From the NCBI GenBank assembly GCA_004292855.1, contig RDXN01000057.1, forward strand, positions 1 to 64,000: 64,000 nt of DNA. The letters are read 5' to 3'. The notes under the pieces were generated by a model. The model saw only the letters and a program-made list of their open reading frames with translations. It did no database searches and was not told the origin of the DNA. Each line of letters begins with the position of its first letter. Within the stretch, counting starts at the first letter, position 1. Shown here in pieces: positions 51,740 to 60,048 of the stretch. A program made the translations under genes and the position numbers. This DNA comes from Cytophagales bacterium (lineage in GTDB: Bacteria > Bacteroidota > Bacteroidia > Cytophagales > Spirosomataceae).

Positions 51740-52951
51740 TGTCCTTGCCCCCTTTTATGAGCCAGTTCGCACTGGAGTCTATGTCGCCTGCCGATACTCG
51801 ACCGGTGTCATAAACCCTAACGCCTGATGGGGGCGTTCCGTATTGTACTCCACCCCCCACTCATCGACTACCCGCCGAACCTGAACGACGCTTCCAAACA
51901 CGTTCGCGTTCAATACTTCGCGCCGGAAGGTGCCATTGAATCGTTCAATGTACGCATTTTGTGTTGGTTTGCCGGGTTCAATCCAGCGCAGTTCCACTTC
52001 GTTAGACCGACACCAACTCTGCAACTCCTCGCTGATGAACTCGGGGCCATTATCCGAACGTAGACTGCGAGGCAGACCACGTTTGGCCACGATTCGATCC
52101 AATAGACGAGTGACTCGTTTGGCCGGGAGCGAAAAGTCGATTTCGATGCCCAGAGCTTCCTGATTGTAATCATCAATCACGTTTAATGTGCGAAATTTAC
52201 GACCGTCTGTTAAGCTATCAGAGGTAAAGTCCAATGACCAACACTCGTTGCACGCACTTGCTTTAACTAACGGTTTACGCACGGCTTCAGGTAATTGCCT
52301 GCGGACTTTTCGGCGAAGGTTCAGACCTAATAAGCGATATAACCGCCTGACACGCTTGTGGTTGACTCGTTCCCCTTTCTTACGCAGACGACGATATATT
52401 TTCAGCACACCTCATTGTTTATGCCGATGCGCCAGCGTTTCAATCTGTTCTTTGAGGGTCGTATCTTTTTCTTTAACGGCCACTGGTTCCGCCATTGCAT
52501 TGCGACTTAGACCCACCCAGCGGCAGGCTTTGCGCTGGCTAACCTTCTTTTCAATAACCATCCATTTCACCAACGCCCTGCGCTTGGCAGGGCTTAGAAC
52601 TTTTTTGTGAGAGCCTCTTTGGTGATGTCGTGTTGCAAACTCAGGTCGGCGTACATTTTCTTGAGCCGCCGATTTTCTTCCGCACCGGCGGCCCGGCTCC
52701 AATTCTTTGATACGTTTAATGTCGGATGCCTGCATACCGCCAAATTTGGTTTTCCAGGCGTAAAACGTGGCCTCGCTGATACCATGTTCGCGACTGATCT
52801 GAGCAACAGTCTGGCCATTTTCCTGTTGTTTAAGGATGGCCACCATCTGCGATTCGGTGAATCGATTTGCTTTCATTTCCCTTTTGTTTACCGTGAAAAA
52901 TAAGGTTTTTTGCTCTACTTTTCACTGGCTCACTTTTAGGGGTTCAAGACA
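51740..52951 (-). mobile_element. IS3-family insertion sequence, defective, about 1.2 kb
   Basis: Terminal inverted repeats TGTCCTTGCCCCC..ATGAGCCAGT (from 51740) and TGTCTTGAACCCC..GTGAGCCAGT (minus strand from 52951) bound a 1212-bp element. Flanking bases (GGTCG left, GACGT right) show no target duplication. The flanking frames belong to different genes. Together this fits recombination between copies, or an adjacent deletion, and not a simple insertion. A second copy's end lies at 1-97 in opposite orientation. Confidence 0.9.
51779..52876 (-). pseudogene. IS3 transposase (OrfA/OrfB), inactivated
   Basis: OrfA starts MKANRFTESQMVAILKQQEN with the helix-turn-helix EHGISEATFYAWKTKFGGMQ. At 52684-52696 an apparent 13-nt GC-rich insertion breaks the frame before ENRRLKKMYADLSLQHDI. 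The usual A6G slip site for -1 frameshifting (52600-52606) precedes the OrfA stop at 52594 and joins OrfB (LSPAKRRALVKWMVIEKKVS). OrfB is then broken by an in-frame TGA at 52412-52414. The DDE core follows (SLDFTSDSLTDGRKFRTLNV, LRSDNGPEFISEELQSWC, TQNAYIERFNGTFRREVL). Two lesions make autonomous transposition unlikely. Confidence 0.85.
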
Positions 52952-53269
52952 GACGTGAATTATAACCGTATCCGCCTGCCCGACGGCTTCAACGATGCCG
53001 ACTTGCTGCTCATTGGCCCCCGCATCGACCTGACGTTTACGAAGAATATCTACCTCACCACGCAGGTACAGTACAACAATCAGGTCAACAACATGAACCT
53101 GAATGCGCGGTTTCAGTGGCGATTCCGGCCTGTGAGCGACTTTTTTATCGTCTACACCGACAACTATTTCACCGAGCAAACCTCCCTTTCCGACGCGCGT
53201 TTCTTCCAGCCGTTTCAATCGAAGAACCGGGCCTTGGTGGCAAAGCTGACGTATTGGTTTTCGTTGTGA
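52952..53269 (+). pseudogene. 3' fragment of a DUF5916-type outer-membrane protein
   Basis: The frame opens at the IS end and runs 105 codons to TGA. DLTFTKNIYLTTQVQYNNQV and FQWRFRPVSDFFIVYTDNYF match the C-terminal barrel of DUF5916 proteins, which begin with a carbohydrate-binding-like domain. The N-terminal part is missing. It is not the continuation of the gene on the other side of the IS. Confidence 0.7.
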
Positions 53270-53303
53270 AAAGGGTGATTTTATTACTACATAACCGTTT
53301 ACC

Positions 53304-54482
53304 TTATCGCTCGGAGTGAGCAGGCAAGCACGAACCCGCTTCGAGCAGTTTGCGTGCTTTCAGATGGTCGCCGGGGCGATTGAGCGAGTCAACAGCAATT
53401 AGTTGACCGTCAGCATAATAATACACCGAAAACGTATCGGTTTCCGGGTTGCCCGCCACCGAGAACTGATCGTATCCGGCTGAGATGCCCGCCATTTGTA
53501 ATTTCAGGTGGTATTGATGGGTCCAGAACCAGGGGACAACCCGGTAAGGGTGGGCCTCCCCCATCAGGTGTTTCGCTGCCGTTTTAGCTTGATCGACAGC
53601 GTTTTGTACCGATTCGAGCCGAAGCCGACGACGGGCAAAGGGGTTGTACTGATTAGCGCAGTCGCCCACGGCGTAGATGTTGGAGACGGAAGTTTGGCCG
53701 TATTCGTTGACCACAATGCCATTGTCGCAAACCAAACCCGCAGCTTGCGCCAGGTTTGTTTCGGGAATAACGCCAATACCTGCCAGTACCAAATCGGCGG
53801 CAACAGTTTGCCCGTCAGACAGTTGAATCGAATAACTTTCGTTCTGTTTCTCAATACATTGGGCCACCGTGTTCAGTCGGATTTGAACGCCCTGTTGCTC
53901 ATGCACCCGCCGAAAAACGCCCGACAACACGGGCGGCAACACTCGTTCCATCAGCCGCGATCCGGCTTCAACTACCGTCACCGTTTTTCGGTTTTCGGCC
54001 GCAACAGCCGCCAGTTCAAGCCCGATGAAGCCGCCACCCACGATAGCCACCCGCCGGGCCTGTTCGAGCCGCGCACCAATTCGGCGGGCATCGGCGAGGT
54101 TGCGGAGGTAAAGCACATCGTCGGCACCGGGGCAGGGCAAAGGGCGGTTGGCAGCTCCGGTTGCCAAAATCAGATGTGTGTACGGAATCGCATCGCCCGT
54201 TTCGGTCTTTAACTGACTTCCCAACGGGTCAATTTGCACTACCCGAACACCCAGCCGGAGAGTTACGGCATTGGTCTCGTACCAGGCTGGCACCCGAAAC
54301 AGCAGGCTCTCTTCAGTCTGTTTGCCCTGCAAAAAGCCTTTCGAGAGTGGGGGTTTTTGAGAGGGTAAGCCATCGTCCGCCGAAACGAGCGTGATGCCCC
54401 CCGCGAACCCTTCTTCTCGCAAGGAAGCAGCCGCCTGAAAGCCCGCATGACCACTGCCAACGATAACGACCTGCCCGGTCAT
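53304..54482 (-). CDS. NAD(P)H-dependent ferredoxin reductase (FAD)
   Basis: This 392-residue protein starts MTGQVVIVGSGHAGFQAAAS. The FAD-binding GxGxxG is at the N-terminus, an NAD-binding one in VAIVGGGFIGLELAAVAAEN, and the late FAD motif is YAVGDCANQYNPF. It resembles putidaredoxin or rhodocoxin reductases that pass electrons to a [2Fe-2S] ferredoxin for P450s. It overlaps the ferredoxin gene by 4 bp (ATGA). The upstream in-frame ATG at 54683 is inside the ferredoxin gene and was rejected. Confidence 0.93.
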   Translation of the reverse strand: MTGQVVIVGSGHAGFQAAASLREEGFAGGITLVSADDGLPSQKPPLSKGFLQGKQTEESLLFRVPAWYETNAVTLRLGVRVVQIDPLGSQLKTETGDAIPYTHLILATGAANRPLPCPGADDVLYLRNLADARRIGARLEQARRVAIVGGGFIGLELAAVAAENRKTVTVVEAGSRLMERVLPPVLSGVFRRVHEQQGVQIRLNTVAQCIEKQNESYSIQLSDGQTVAADLVLAGIGVIPETNLAQAAGLVCDNGIVVNEYGQTSVSNIYAVGDCANQYNPFARRRLRLESVQNAVDQAKTAAKHLMGEAHPYRVVPWFWTHQYHLKLQMAGISAGYDQFSVAGNPETDTFSVYYYADGQLIAVDSLNRPGDHLKARKLLEAGSCLPAHSER

Positions 54483-54799
54483 TGCCGGTCGGGAATGCGG
54501 ACAATCAGCCCGTCGAGCTTGTTCGACACCCGCACCTGACACCCTAACCGGCTGTTGGGTCGGCGTTCGGCGGTGGTGCCTTCGAGCATTTCGGCTTCCT
54601 CCTCTTCGATGTCGGGCAGCAGGTCGAGGAACTCCTCGTCGATATAAACGTGGCAGGTAGCGCACATGCACGAGCCACCGCATTCGGCCAAAATGCCTTT
54701 TACATCGTTCTGAACGGCCCCTTCCATGAGGGTTGCGCCGAGGGGCAGGGTTAGCGTGTGTTGGGCACCGCCCGGTTCAACGTAGGTTATTGTTGGCAT
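54479..54799 (-). CDS. [2Fe-2S] ferredoxin, adrenodoxin/putidaredoxin type
   Basis: This 106-residue protein starts MPTITYVEPGGAQHTLTLPL. Cluster ligands are in ECGGSCMCATCHVYID and the fourth Cys in SRLGCQVRV, the C-x5-C-x2-C...C pattern of P450 ferredoxins. The acidic loop DIEEEEAEML is the usual surface for partner docking. It should shuttle electrons from the downstream-encoded reductase to the P450 encoded in the same cluster. Confidence 0.95.
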   Translation of the reverse strand: MPTITYVEPGGAQHTLTLPLGATLMEGAVQNDVKGILAECGGSCMCATCHVYIDEEFLDLLPDIEEEEAEMLEGTTAERRPNSRLGCQVRVSNKLDGLIVRIPDRQ

Positions 54800-54811
54800 A
54801 CTAAATTCAGG

Positions 54812-55567
54812 TCAAATAAATTGTTTGCCGCCATCGACAATGATGGTTTGGCCCGTGACAAAATCGGCTAAGGGAGAGGCCAGATACAGGGCCGTTCCGG
54901 TGATATCGTCGGCAGTGGAGGGGCGTTTAATGGCTCCCCGATCCACGCCGTACTGCTGCGCGTTGTCCATCAGGTTCAGGCTGGCCTCGGTGAGCGTAAA
55001 GCCCGGCGCAATGGCGTTGACAGTGATGTTAAATCCCCCCAGTTCCTTCGCCATTGAGCGCGTAAGCCCAATAACGCCCCCTTTCGAGGCCACATAATGC
55101 GACCAATTGGGCGACCCGCTCATAACCGTTGCCGAGGCAATATTAATGATCCTGGCCCCCACGTTTTGGGTCTTGGCTCGCTCGATCATGGCCTGAACTA
55201 CCACCTTCGAGCATAGCCAAACGCCTTTCAGATTCACACTCATGACCCCATCCCACTCCGCTTCGGTTAGTTCGTAAAACGGTTTGCGGGTAATCGTGGC
55301 GTAGATGGCCGCGTTGTTCACCAGCACGTCGATTTTCCCGTAGTTGTCCAGCACCGTTTGTACCATCTGTTGCAGGGATGCTTCGTTTGTAACATCGACA
55401 CCCACCGCCAGCCCGCCAATTAATTGGGCGGTTTCGGCGGCACCGGCCTCATTTCGGTCAGCGGCCACCACATGTGTACCCGCCCCCGCAAATGCCTGCG
55501 CGAAGGCCCGGCCTAAGCCCCCTCCGGCCCCGGTTATCAGTACAACTTTGTTATGCAGATCAAACAT
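54812..55567 (-). CDS. short-chain dehydrogenase/reductase
   Basis: This 251-residue classical SDR has the cofactor motif LITGAGGGLGRAFA, NNAA in DVLVNNAAIY, and the catalytic Ser (NIASATVMSGS) with YVASK. An acidic residue (VVAADRNEAG) after the second strand suggests NAD preference. Its probable task in the cluster is oxidation of an alcohol produced by the P450, or the reverse. Confidence 0.92.
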   Translation of the reverse strand: MFDLHNKVVLITGAGGGLGRAFAQAFAGAGTHVVAADRNEAGAAETAQLIGGLAVGVDVTNEASLQQMVQTVLDNYGKIDVLVNNAAIYATITRKPFYELTEAEWDGVMSVNLKGVWLCSKVVVQAMIERAKTQNVGARIINIASATVMSGSPNWSHYVASKGGVIGLTRSMAKELGGFNITVNAIAPGFTLTEASLNLMDNAQQYGVDRGAIKRPSTADDITGTALYLASPLADFVTGQTIIVDGGKQFI

Positions 55568-55579
55568 GTTTAGCAGGTT

Positions 55580-55632
55580 AATGATGAATGCGTAATAGGC
55601 TGACGCGGAACATTACGCATTACACATTCATT
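55580..55632. repeat. AATGCGTAAT-type inverted repeat
   Basis: AATGATGAATGCGTAAT (55580-55596) and its imperfect inverse (55612-55632) lie between the SDR and HD-domain genes. The inverse covers the stop codon of the HD gene. The unit also occurs at 10016-10098. Confidence 0.55.
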
Positions 55633-56231
55633 CTTACACATTCCAAATCAAGTTTTGCCGTTTGGAGCATCAGGGTGGCTAATCGGCGGCCCTCATCGGT
55701 CAGAAAACCGGGCAGTACGTAGTGTTCGAGAATGGGTAGCACCTCGGCCTGTTCAATGCCAAACCACTCGCCAATAATTCGGTTGCCGTGGGGCGTATAT
55801 CGCCAGAGTTTATCGGCATCCTTATGAATGGCATCGTTGAGCGAGCGGGCGTGTTTGGTGGTGTCGTGACCGTCGATGAGGGCCAGAATAGCCGCAAGTT
55901 GGTTTTCGGGATAAGCCAGACTCGTTAGCACCTGCGTGGCAATAGTCAGGCTTTCGAGTTCGTGTTGCCGGGTCAGTTCGGGGTATTGGTTGTTGGGGCC
56001 AAAAGCGTGCAAAATTTTGTCGGGAGGAATTTTCGACCAGCCCGTGTCGTGTAACAAAATGGCGGGTAGCACCACCTCCGGGTCGGCTTCGGGCTGTTTT
56101 TCGAGCAGGGTACGGGCCAGCATAAACGAAAATAAGGTGTGTTCGTCGTTGTTGCGGACGTTCAGGTGGGGCCGTGCGCCAAGCCAGATAGCGGCCAGAT
56201 TACCAACAGGGGTGTCGAAAAAAGCGTCCAT
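55620..56231 (-). CDS. HD-domain protein (second of pair)
   Basis: This 203-residue protein has HD-superfamily motifs: HLNVRNNDEHTLFSFMLA, the metal-binding pair in LLHDTGWSKIPPDKIL, and LIDGHDTTKHARSL with DADKLWRYTPHG. These proteins are often metal-dependent phosphohydrolases. It is clearly related to the HD protein at 57623-58210, which shares DGHDT, ARSL and DADKLWR. The two flank the aldehyde dehydrogenase gene. Removing a phosphate group from a pathway intermediate is a reasonable but unproven role. Confidence 0.85.
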   Translation of the reverse strand: MDAFFDTPVGNLAAIWLGARPHLNVRNNDEHTLFSFMLARTLLEKQPEADPEVVLPAILLHDTGWSKIPPDKILHAFGPNNQYPELTRQHELESLTIATQVLTSLAYPENQLAAILALIDGHDTTKHARSLNDAIHKDADKLWRYTPHGNRIIGEWFGIEQAEVLPILEHYVLPGFLTDEGRRLATLMLQTAKLDLECVRMNV

Positions 56232-57619
56232 CAGTACGTCAGGTAAATCGTTTTCAACTCGGTGTAGGCTTCAATGCCGTAGCGACCCTTTTCGCGGCCA
56301 ATGCCACTTTGTTTCACACCCCCAAACGGCACATCATGATACGAACGGTGAATGTTGTTGATCCAAACCGACCCGGCCTCCAGCGATTCGGCGAGGTGTA
56401 GGGCCGTGCCGAGATTCCCCGAAAACACATAGCCCGCCAGTCCATACACCGAATCATTAGCCAGTTCCACGGCTTCGTCCAACGTTCGGAAGGGCATCAC
56501 GCCAAGCACCGGCCCGAAGGTTTCTTCGGTCATAATCTGCATGGAATGGTCGCCGTTGGCCAAAATCGTGGGCGGAAAAAACCAGCCCCGGTCATAGTCG
56601 GGGCCGGTGAGCCGGGAGCCTCCGGTTTTCAGGACGCCCCCTTTTCCCAGCGCATCGGCCACCTGTTGTTCACTGTTCCGGTAAATTTTATCGTTGATGA
56701 GCGGTCCGAGGTCGGCACCTGAGAGCGGATGCCCAACGCGCAAGGCTTCGGCCCCGGCTACGAGTTTGTCGAGCAGCGTTTCATAGATGCTTTCGTGGGC
56801 GTAAATCCGGTTGACGCGGTAGCAAAACTGTCCCGTGTTGGCAAAGGCATGGCGCACCAGGGCCGGTACGGCCACGCTCAGGTCGGCATCGGCGCAGACC
56901 AGCGCGGGCGACTGACCACCCAGTTCGAGGGTCACGCGCTTGTTGTGCCGGGCGGCTACTTCGCCAATGCGTTTGCCGGTTCCGGTGCCGCCCGTGAACG
57001 CGATTTTGGCCGTAATCGGATGTTCTACCAGTGCGTGACCGATCTCGTGACCATAGCCCGTCAGCACGTTGAACACCCCTGCCGGATACCCCGCCTGCCC
57101 GAAGAGTTCGGCCAGTTTCAGAGTCGTTAGGGGGGTGTCTTCGGAGGGCTTGGCCACCACCGGACAACCCGCCATCAGGGCCGCACCCAGCTTCATAATC
57201 AGCAGCGTAATGGGGTAGTTGAAGGACGTAATGGCCACCACCACGCCCACCGGCTCGCGCACCACCAGGGCCTTTTCGCCGGGTAGGTTGTGTTGCGGAA
57301 TTTCGCCTTTCAGCCGTAACCCCTCTTCGGCATAAAAATCGAGCAGGTCGGCACTACGGCTCAGTTCGGTCAGGCAACCGGATAAGGGTCGGCCCAGTTC
57401 GCGGGCAAGCAGATGGGCCAGTTCGGTGGCCTGCCCGCGCAGGAGTCGGGCGGCTTCGTGTTGCAGCCGGGCACGTTCGGCAACGGGTTGTTTACGCCAG
57501 TGCCGAAACGCGCTTCCAGCCGCTTCGAGGGCCGCGTGTACGTCGTCGGGGGTGCTGCGTGGCACCGTGTCGATGATCTCGCCCGTGCAGGGGTTGGTCA
57601 CCCTGATCCAGTTTTCCAT
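56231..57619 (-). CDS. aldehyde dehydrogenase (NAD(P)+)
   Basis: This 462-residue protein has the ALDH motifs GVVVAITSFNYPITLLIMKL, FTGGTGTGKRIGE, the general base in LELGGQSPALV and the catalytic Cys in ANTGQFCYRVNRIY. EETFGPVLGVMPF and PFGGVKQSGIGREKG follow. It would oxidise an aldehyde intermediate to an acid. It starts 3 bp after the upstream HD-gene stop and abuts the downstream one, so expression is coupled. Confidence 0.95.
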   Translation of the reverse strand: MENWIRVTNPCTGEIIDTVPRSTPDDVHAALEAAGSAFRHWRKQPVAERARLQHEAARLLRGQATELAHLLARELGRPLSGCLTELSRSADLLDFYAEEGLRLKGEIPQHNLPGEKALVVREPVGVVVAITSFNYPITLLIMKLGAALMAGCPVVAKPSEDTPLTTLKLAELFGQAGYPAGVFNVLTGYGHEIGHALVEHPITAKIAFTGGTGTGKRIGEVAARHNKRVTLELGGQSPALVCADADLSVAVPALVRHAFANTGQFCYRVNRIYAHESIYETLLDKLVAGAEALRVGHPLSGADLGPLINDKIYRNSEQQVADALGKGGVLKTGGSRLTGPDYDRGWFFPPTILANGDHSMQIMTEETFGPVLGVMPFRTLDEAVELANDSVYGLAGYVFSGNLGTALHLAESLEAGSVWINNIHRSYHDVPFGGVKQSGIGREKGRYGIEAYTELKTIYLTY

Positions 57620-57622
57620 AAT

Positions 57623-58210
57623 TCAGATTACATCACAACAAAGCATCTGCCGGGTTTCGGCGAGGTCGGCCTGTGCCATTGCCACCGATTCGGGGCGGTG
57701 CAGTTGCGGAATCACGTCCGTTGCCAACCGACCGCAGTAGTGGCTCGGCGTTTGTTTAAACCAGCCACTCGCGATGCCCACCCCCGTTACAGTAAACCGC
57801 CAGAGTTTGTCGGCATCGCGCACCAGTTCGTCCTCCAGCGACCGGGCAAACGGGCGCGTATCGTGGCCGTCGATAATAGTGCAAACCTGCCCGATAAACG
57901 CATCCGAATAGCCCAGATCGCGCAACAGCGGCCCGGCTAACCGCACCCCCTCCGACTCATGCAGGTAGCGCACATCGCTCTGAAGAAAGTTTTCGGTCTG
58001 AAACCCTTTCTTAAAAATATCGTCTTCGTCAATCGAATACCACCCGATGTCGTGCAGAATAATGGCTGCGGCCACCACGTCGCGGTCGGCGTTGGGGTGG
58101 GCATCGGCCAGGCGCATGGCATAGTGGAACGAGATGGGTATATGCACGTCGTTTTTACGGACGCGCATATACCGCTCGGCAGCTTTCAACAGGCTGAAAT
58201 AGGCGTTCAT
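57623..58210 (-). CDS. HD-domain protein (first of pair)
   Basis: This 195-residue protein starts MNAYFSLLKAAERYMRVRKN. I chose the ATG at 58210, which overlaps the upstream gene's stop (ATGA), over 58747. HD motifs are HIPISFHYAMRLADAHPNAD, AIILHDIGWYSIDEDDIF and IIDGHDTRPFARSLEDEL with DADKLWRFTV. It is a paralogue of 55620-56231. A phosphohydrolase role is inferred from the superfamily only. Confidence 0.87.
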   Translation of the reverse strand: MNAYFSLLKAAERYMRVRKNDVHIPISFHYAMRLADAHPNADRDVVAAAIILHDIGWYSIDEDDIFKKGFQTENFLQSDVRYLHESEGVRLAGPLLRDLGYSDAFIGQVCTIIDGHDTRPFARSLEDELVRDADKLWRFTVTGVGIASGWFKQTPSHYCGRLATDVIPQLHRPESVAMAQADLAETRQMLCCDVI

Positions 58211-60021
58211 CAGGCCGCTGCTTCCAGAATGGTCACTTCGCCCTGCCCGCCGTTCACGCGGATGCGGTCGCCGGTTTTGATGGTCGTACTGGCTGATCCT
58301 GTGCCGGTTACGGCAGGCAGGCCATACTCCCGGCACACAATGGCCGCGTGCGACATCATGCCGCCAATATCGGTCACGGTCGCTTTGATTTTGCCAAAAA
58401 CCGGTGCCCAGCTTGGAGCCGTTACGCGGGTTACGAGAATTTCGCCCTGTTGCAGTTGACCCAGTTCGTCGGGGTTGTTGATGACCCGCGCCAGGCCCTC
58501 CACCGTGCCGGGCGATGCCGCCATGCCTTTGAGCTGATTGCCCGATTCGGAGGTGTTGAGCCAGCCCTGCACACTCTCGGTCGTGATACCCCAGAGCATA
58601 ATCGTAAACGGCTCTGTGATCACGGCAGGTGGCTCGTTGAACGCTGGTTTGGGTGGTGCCGTTGACAGCGCATCGACAATCGCTTTCCGGCGGGCTACCT
58701 CGGCGGGCAGGTAGCTTGGCCCGATGGCCGGTACGCCCATTGCCCATCCCCGGCCATAGTCGAAGAGGAGATTCTGAATTTCTTCGCGCCGGAAATAGAA
58801 CATATCGTTCGCGTCGGCAAAGAAACCGGCCCCCACAAACACGTTGGCGAGGTCGCGCATTTTGCGCCAGAACACGCTCATCGCCCAGTGTTCGATGTAG
58901 AAATTGTGGTTTTCCACGTAGGGGAACACCACCCGCGCCAGGCCCAGTTTCCCGTCGAAAGCCCCCTGAGCAGCCTCATCAAGAGCATCGCGGTACTCGC
59001 CTGAGATACGGTCGCGTTCGGCGGCAATGGCCTCCGTTGGCCGGTCGATGCTCTGCCCCGCCTGAAGCTGCTGAATGTAGTTTTGGACATAGCCAAACGG
59101 AATATCCAAATGCTCAATCCAGTATTTATCCGTCGAATAGAAGCCGTTGCCGCTGGTGAAATTGAACCAGGGGTATTTGGCTCCGTCCCAGGCGGCAACC
59201 CACGCCTGCCCGCCCTCGGTTTGGGCGAGTTGGGCCAGCGCGTCGGTTAGGTTATGGCTCAGGATCACCTCGGCAGAACCATTCGCCAGGGCCAGTTTAG
59301 CCAGCTTGCGGAGTTCGTCGTCGGGCCGGAACAAGTCTGAGTCAACGCCCTGCACCATCTTGGCAATGGCCAGATCGGGAATGCCGGGGAACGCTTCTTT
59401 GCAGAACCCAAAGAAGTCGAGATAAGCCGCGTAGCCGAGGTTCAGAAACTCAAAATGATACATCCAGGTCTTGTAACACAGGTCGATCATTTTGTTGTAG
59501 TTGCCAATGAGGTGGTAGGTAGGGTCGAGACCCACGCCCTGCGTCACCCAGTCCATCGGGATAATGTCGGGCAGCGGTTCAAAGGTCACGGCTTCCATTT
59601 CGGCAATTACCGCGTCCACTTTCTTGTGCCAGTTGGCCAGCAGGTCGTTCCAGTTTTGGAAGTAATAGCCCGCCCGCTCCATAAACAGCGGCACCCGGTC
59701 GCCGATTTGTTCGGGCGGCACGCCCACCGGACTCATGTAGCAATAGCCGTTATGAATTTTGAAGTCGATGCCGTTGGCGGGTGGAATCAACCATTGGCGG
59801 GTGTTATACTGTCCGAGGCACTTTACGGCAAACTCCACCGTGATGGCATCGAAGGGCTTGAACACGTTGGGCCAGTGCTGCGAGTCGCAGAAAAAGAACT
59901 TGGCTTCTTCGTCGGAGCGGAGATTGTCCTGAAACACCATGTAATACGGGTACAGGTCTTGCCATCCCTCGGCACCCGCCGGGGCTTGATGGTCGTAGGG
60001 GCTACTGAATTTTTGAGCCAT
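58210..60021 (-). CDS. PEP-utilising-enzyme-type protein with phosphohistidine domain (subunit 2 of split enzyme)
   Basis: This 603-residue protein ends in the swivelling phosphohistidine domain of PEP synthase-like enzymes: TDIGGMMSHAAIVCREYGLP, with catalytic His at about 558. The long N-terminal region (about 1-420) resembles the central substrate-binding part of rifampin phosphotransferase-like proteins, with many Trp and Tyr (WQDLYPYYMVFQDNLRS). The ATP-grasp half is encoded separately just upstream. Together they could transfer a phosphate from ATP via His to an alcohol or to pyruvate, as phenylphosphate synthase does to phenol. Confidence 0.82.
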   Translation of the reverse strand: MAQKFSSPYDHQAPAGAEGWQDLYPYYMVFQDNLRSDEEAKFFFCDSQHWPNVFKPFDAITVEFAVKCLGQYNTRQWLIPPANGIDFKIHNGYCYMSPVGVPPEQIGDRVPLFMERAGYYFQNWNDLLANWHKKVDAVIAEMEAVTFEPLPDIIPMDWVTQGVGLDPTYHLIGNYNKMIDLCYKTWMYHFEFLNLGYAAYLDFFGFCKEAFPGIPDLAIAKMVQGVDSDLFRPDDELRKLAKLALANGSAEVILSHNLTDALAQLAQTEGGQAWVAAWDGAKYPWFNFTSGNGFYSTDKYWIEHLDIPFGYVQNYIQQLQAGQSIDRPTEAIAAERDRISGEYRDALDEAAQGAFDGKLGLARVVFPYVENHNFYIEHWAMSVFWRKMRDLANVFVGAGFFADANDMFYFRREEIQNLLFDYGRGWAMGVPAIGPSYLPAEVARRKAIVDALSTAPPKPAFNEPPAVITEPFTIMLWGITTESVQGWLNTSESGNQLKGMAASPGTVEGLARVINNPDELGQLQQGEILVTRVTAPSWAPVFGKIKATVTDIGGMMSHAAIVCREYGLPAVTGTGSASTTIKTGDRIRVNGGQGEVTILEAAA

Positions 60022-60048
60022 TGGAATAGTACAGTTTGAGGATAATAA

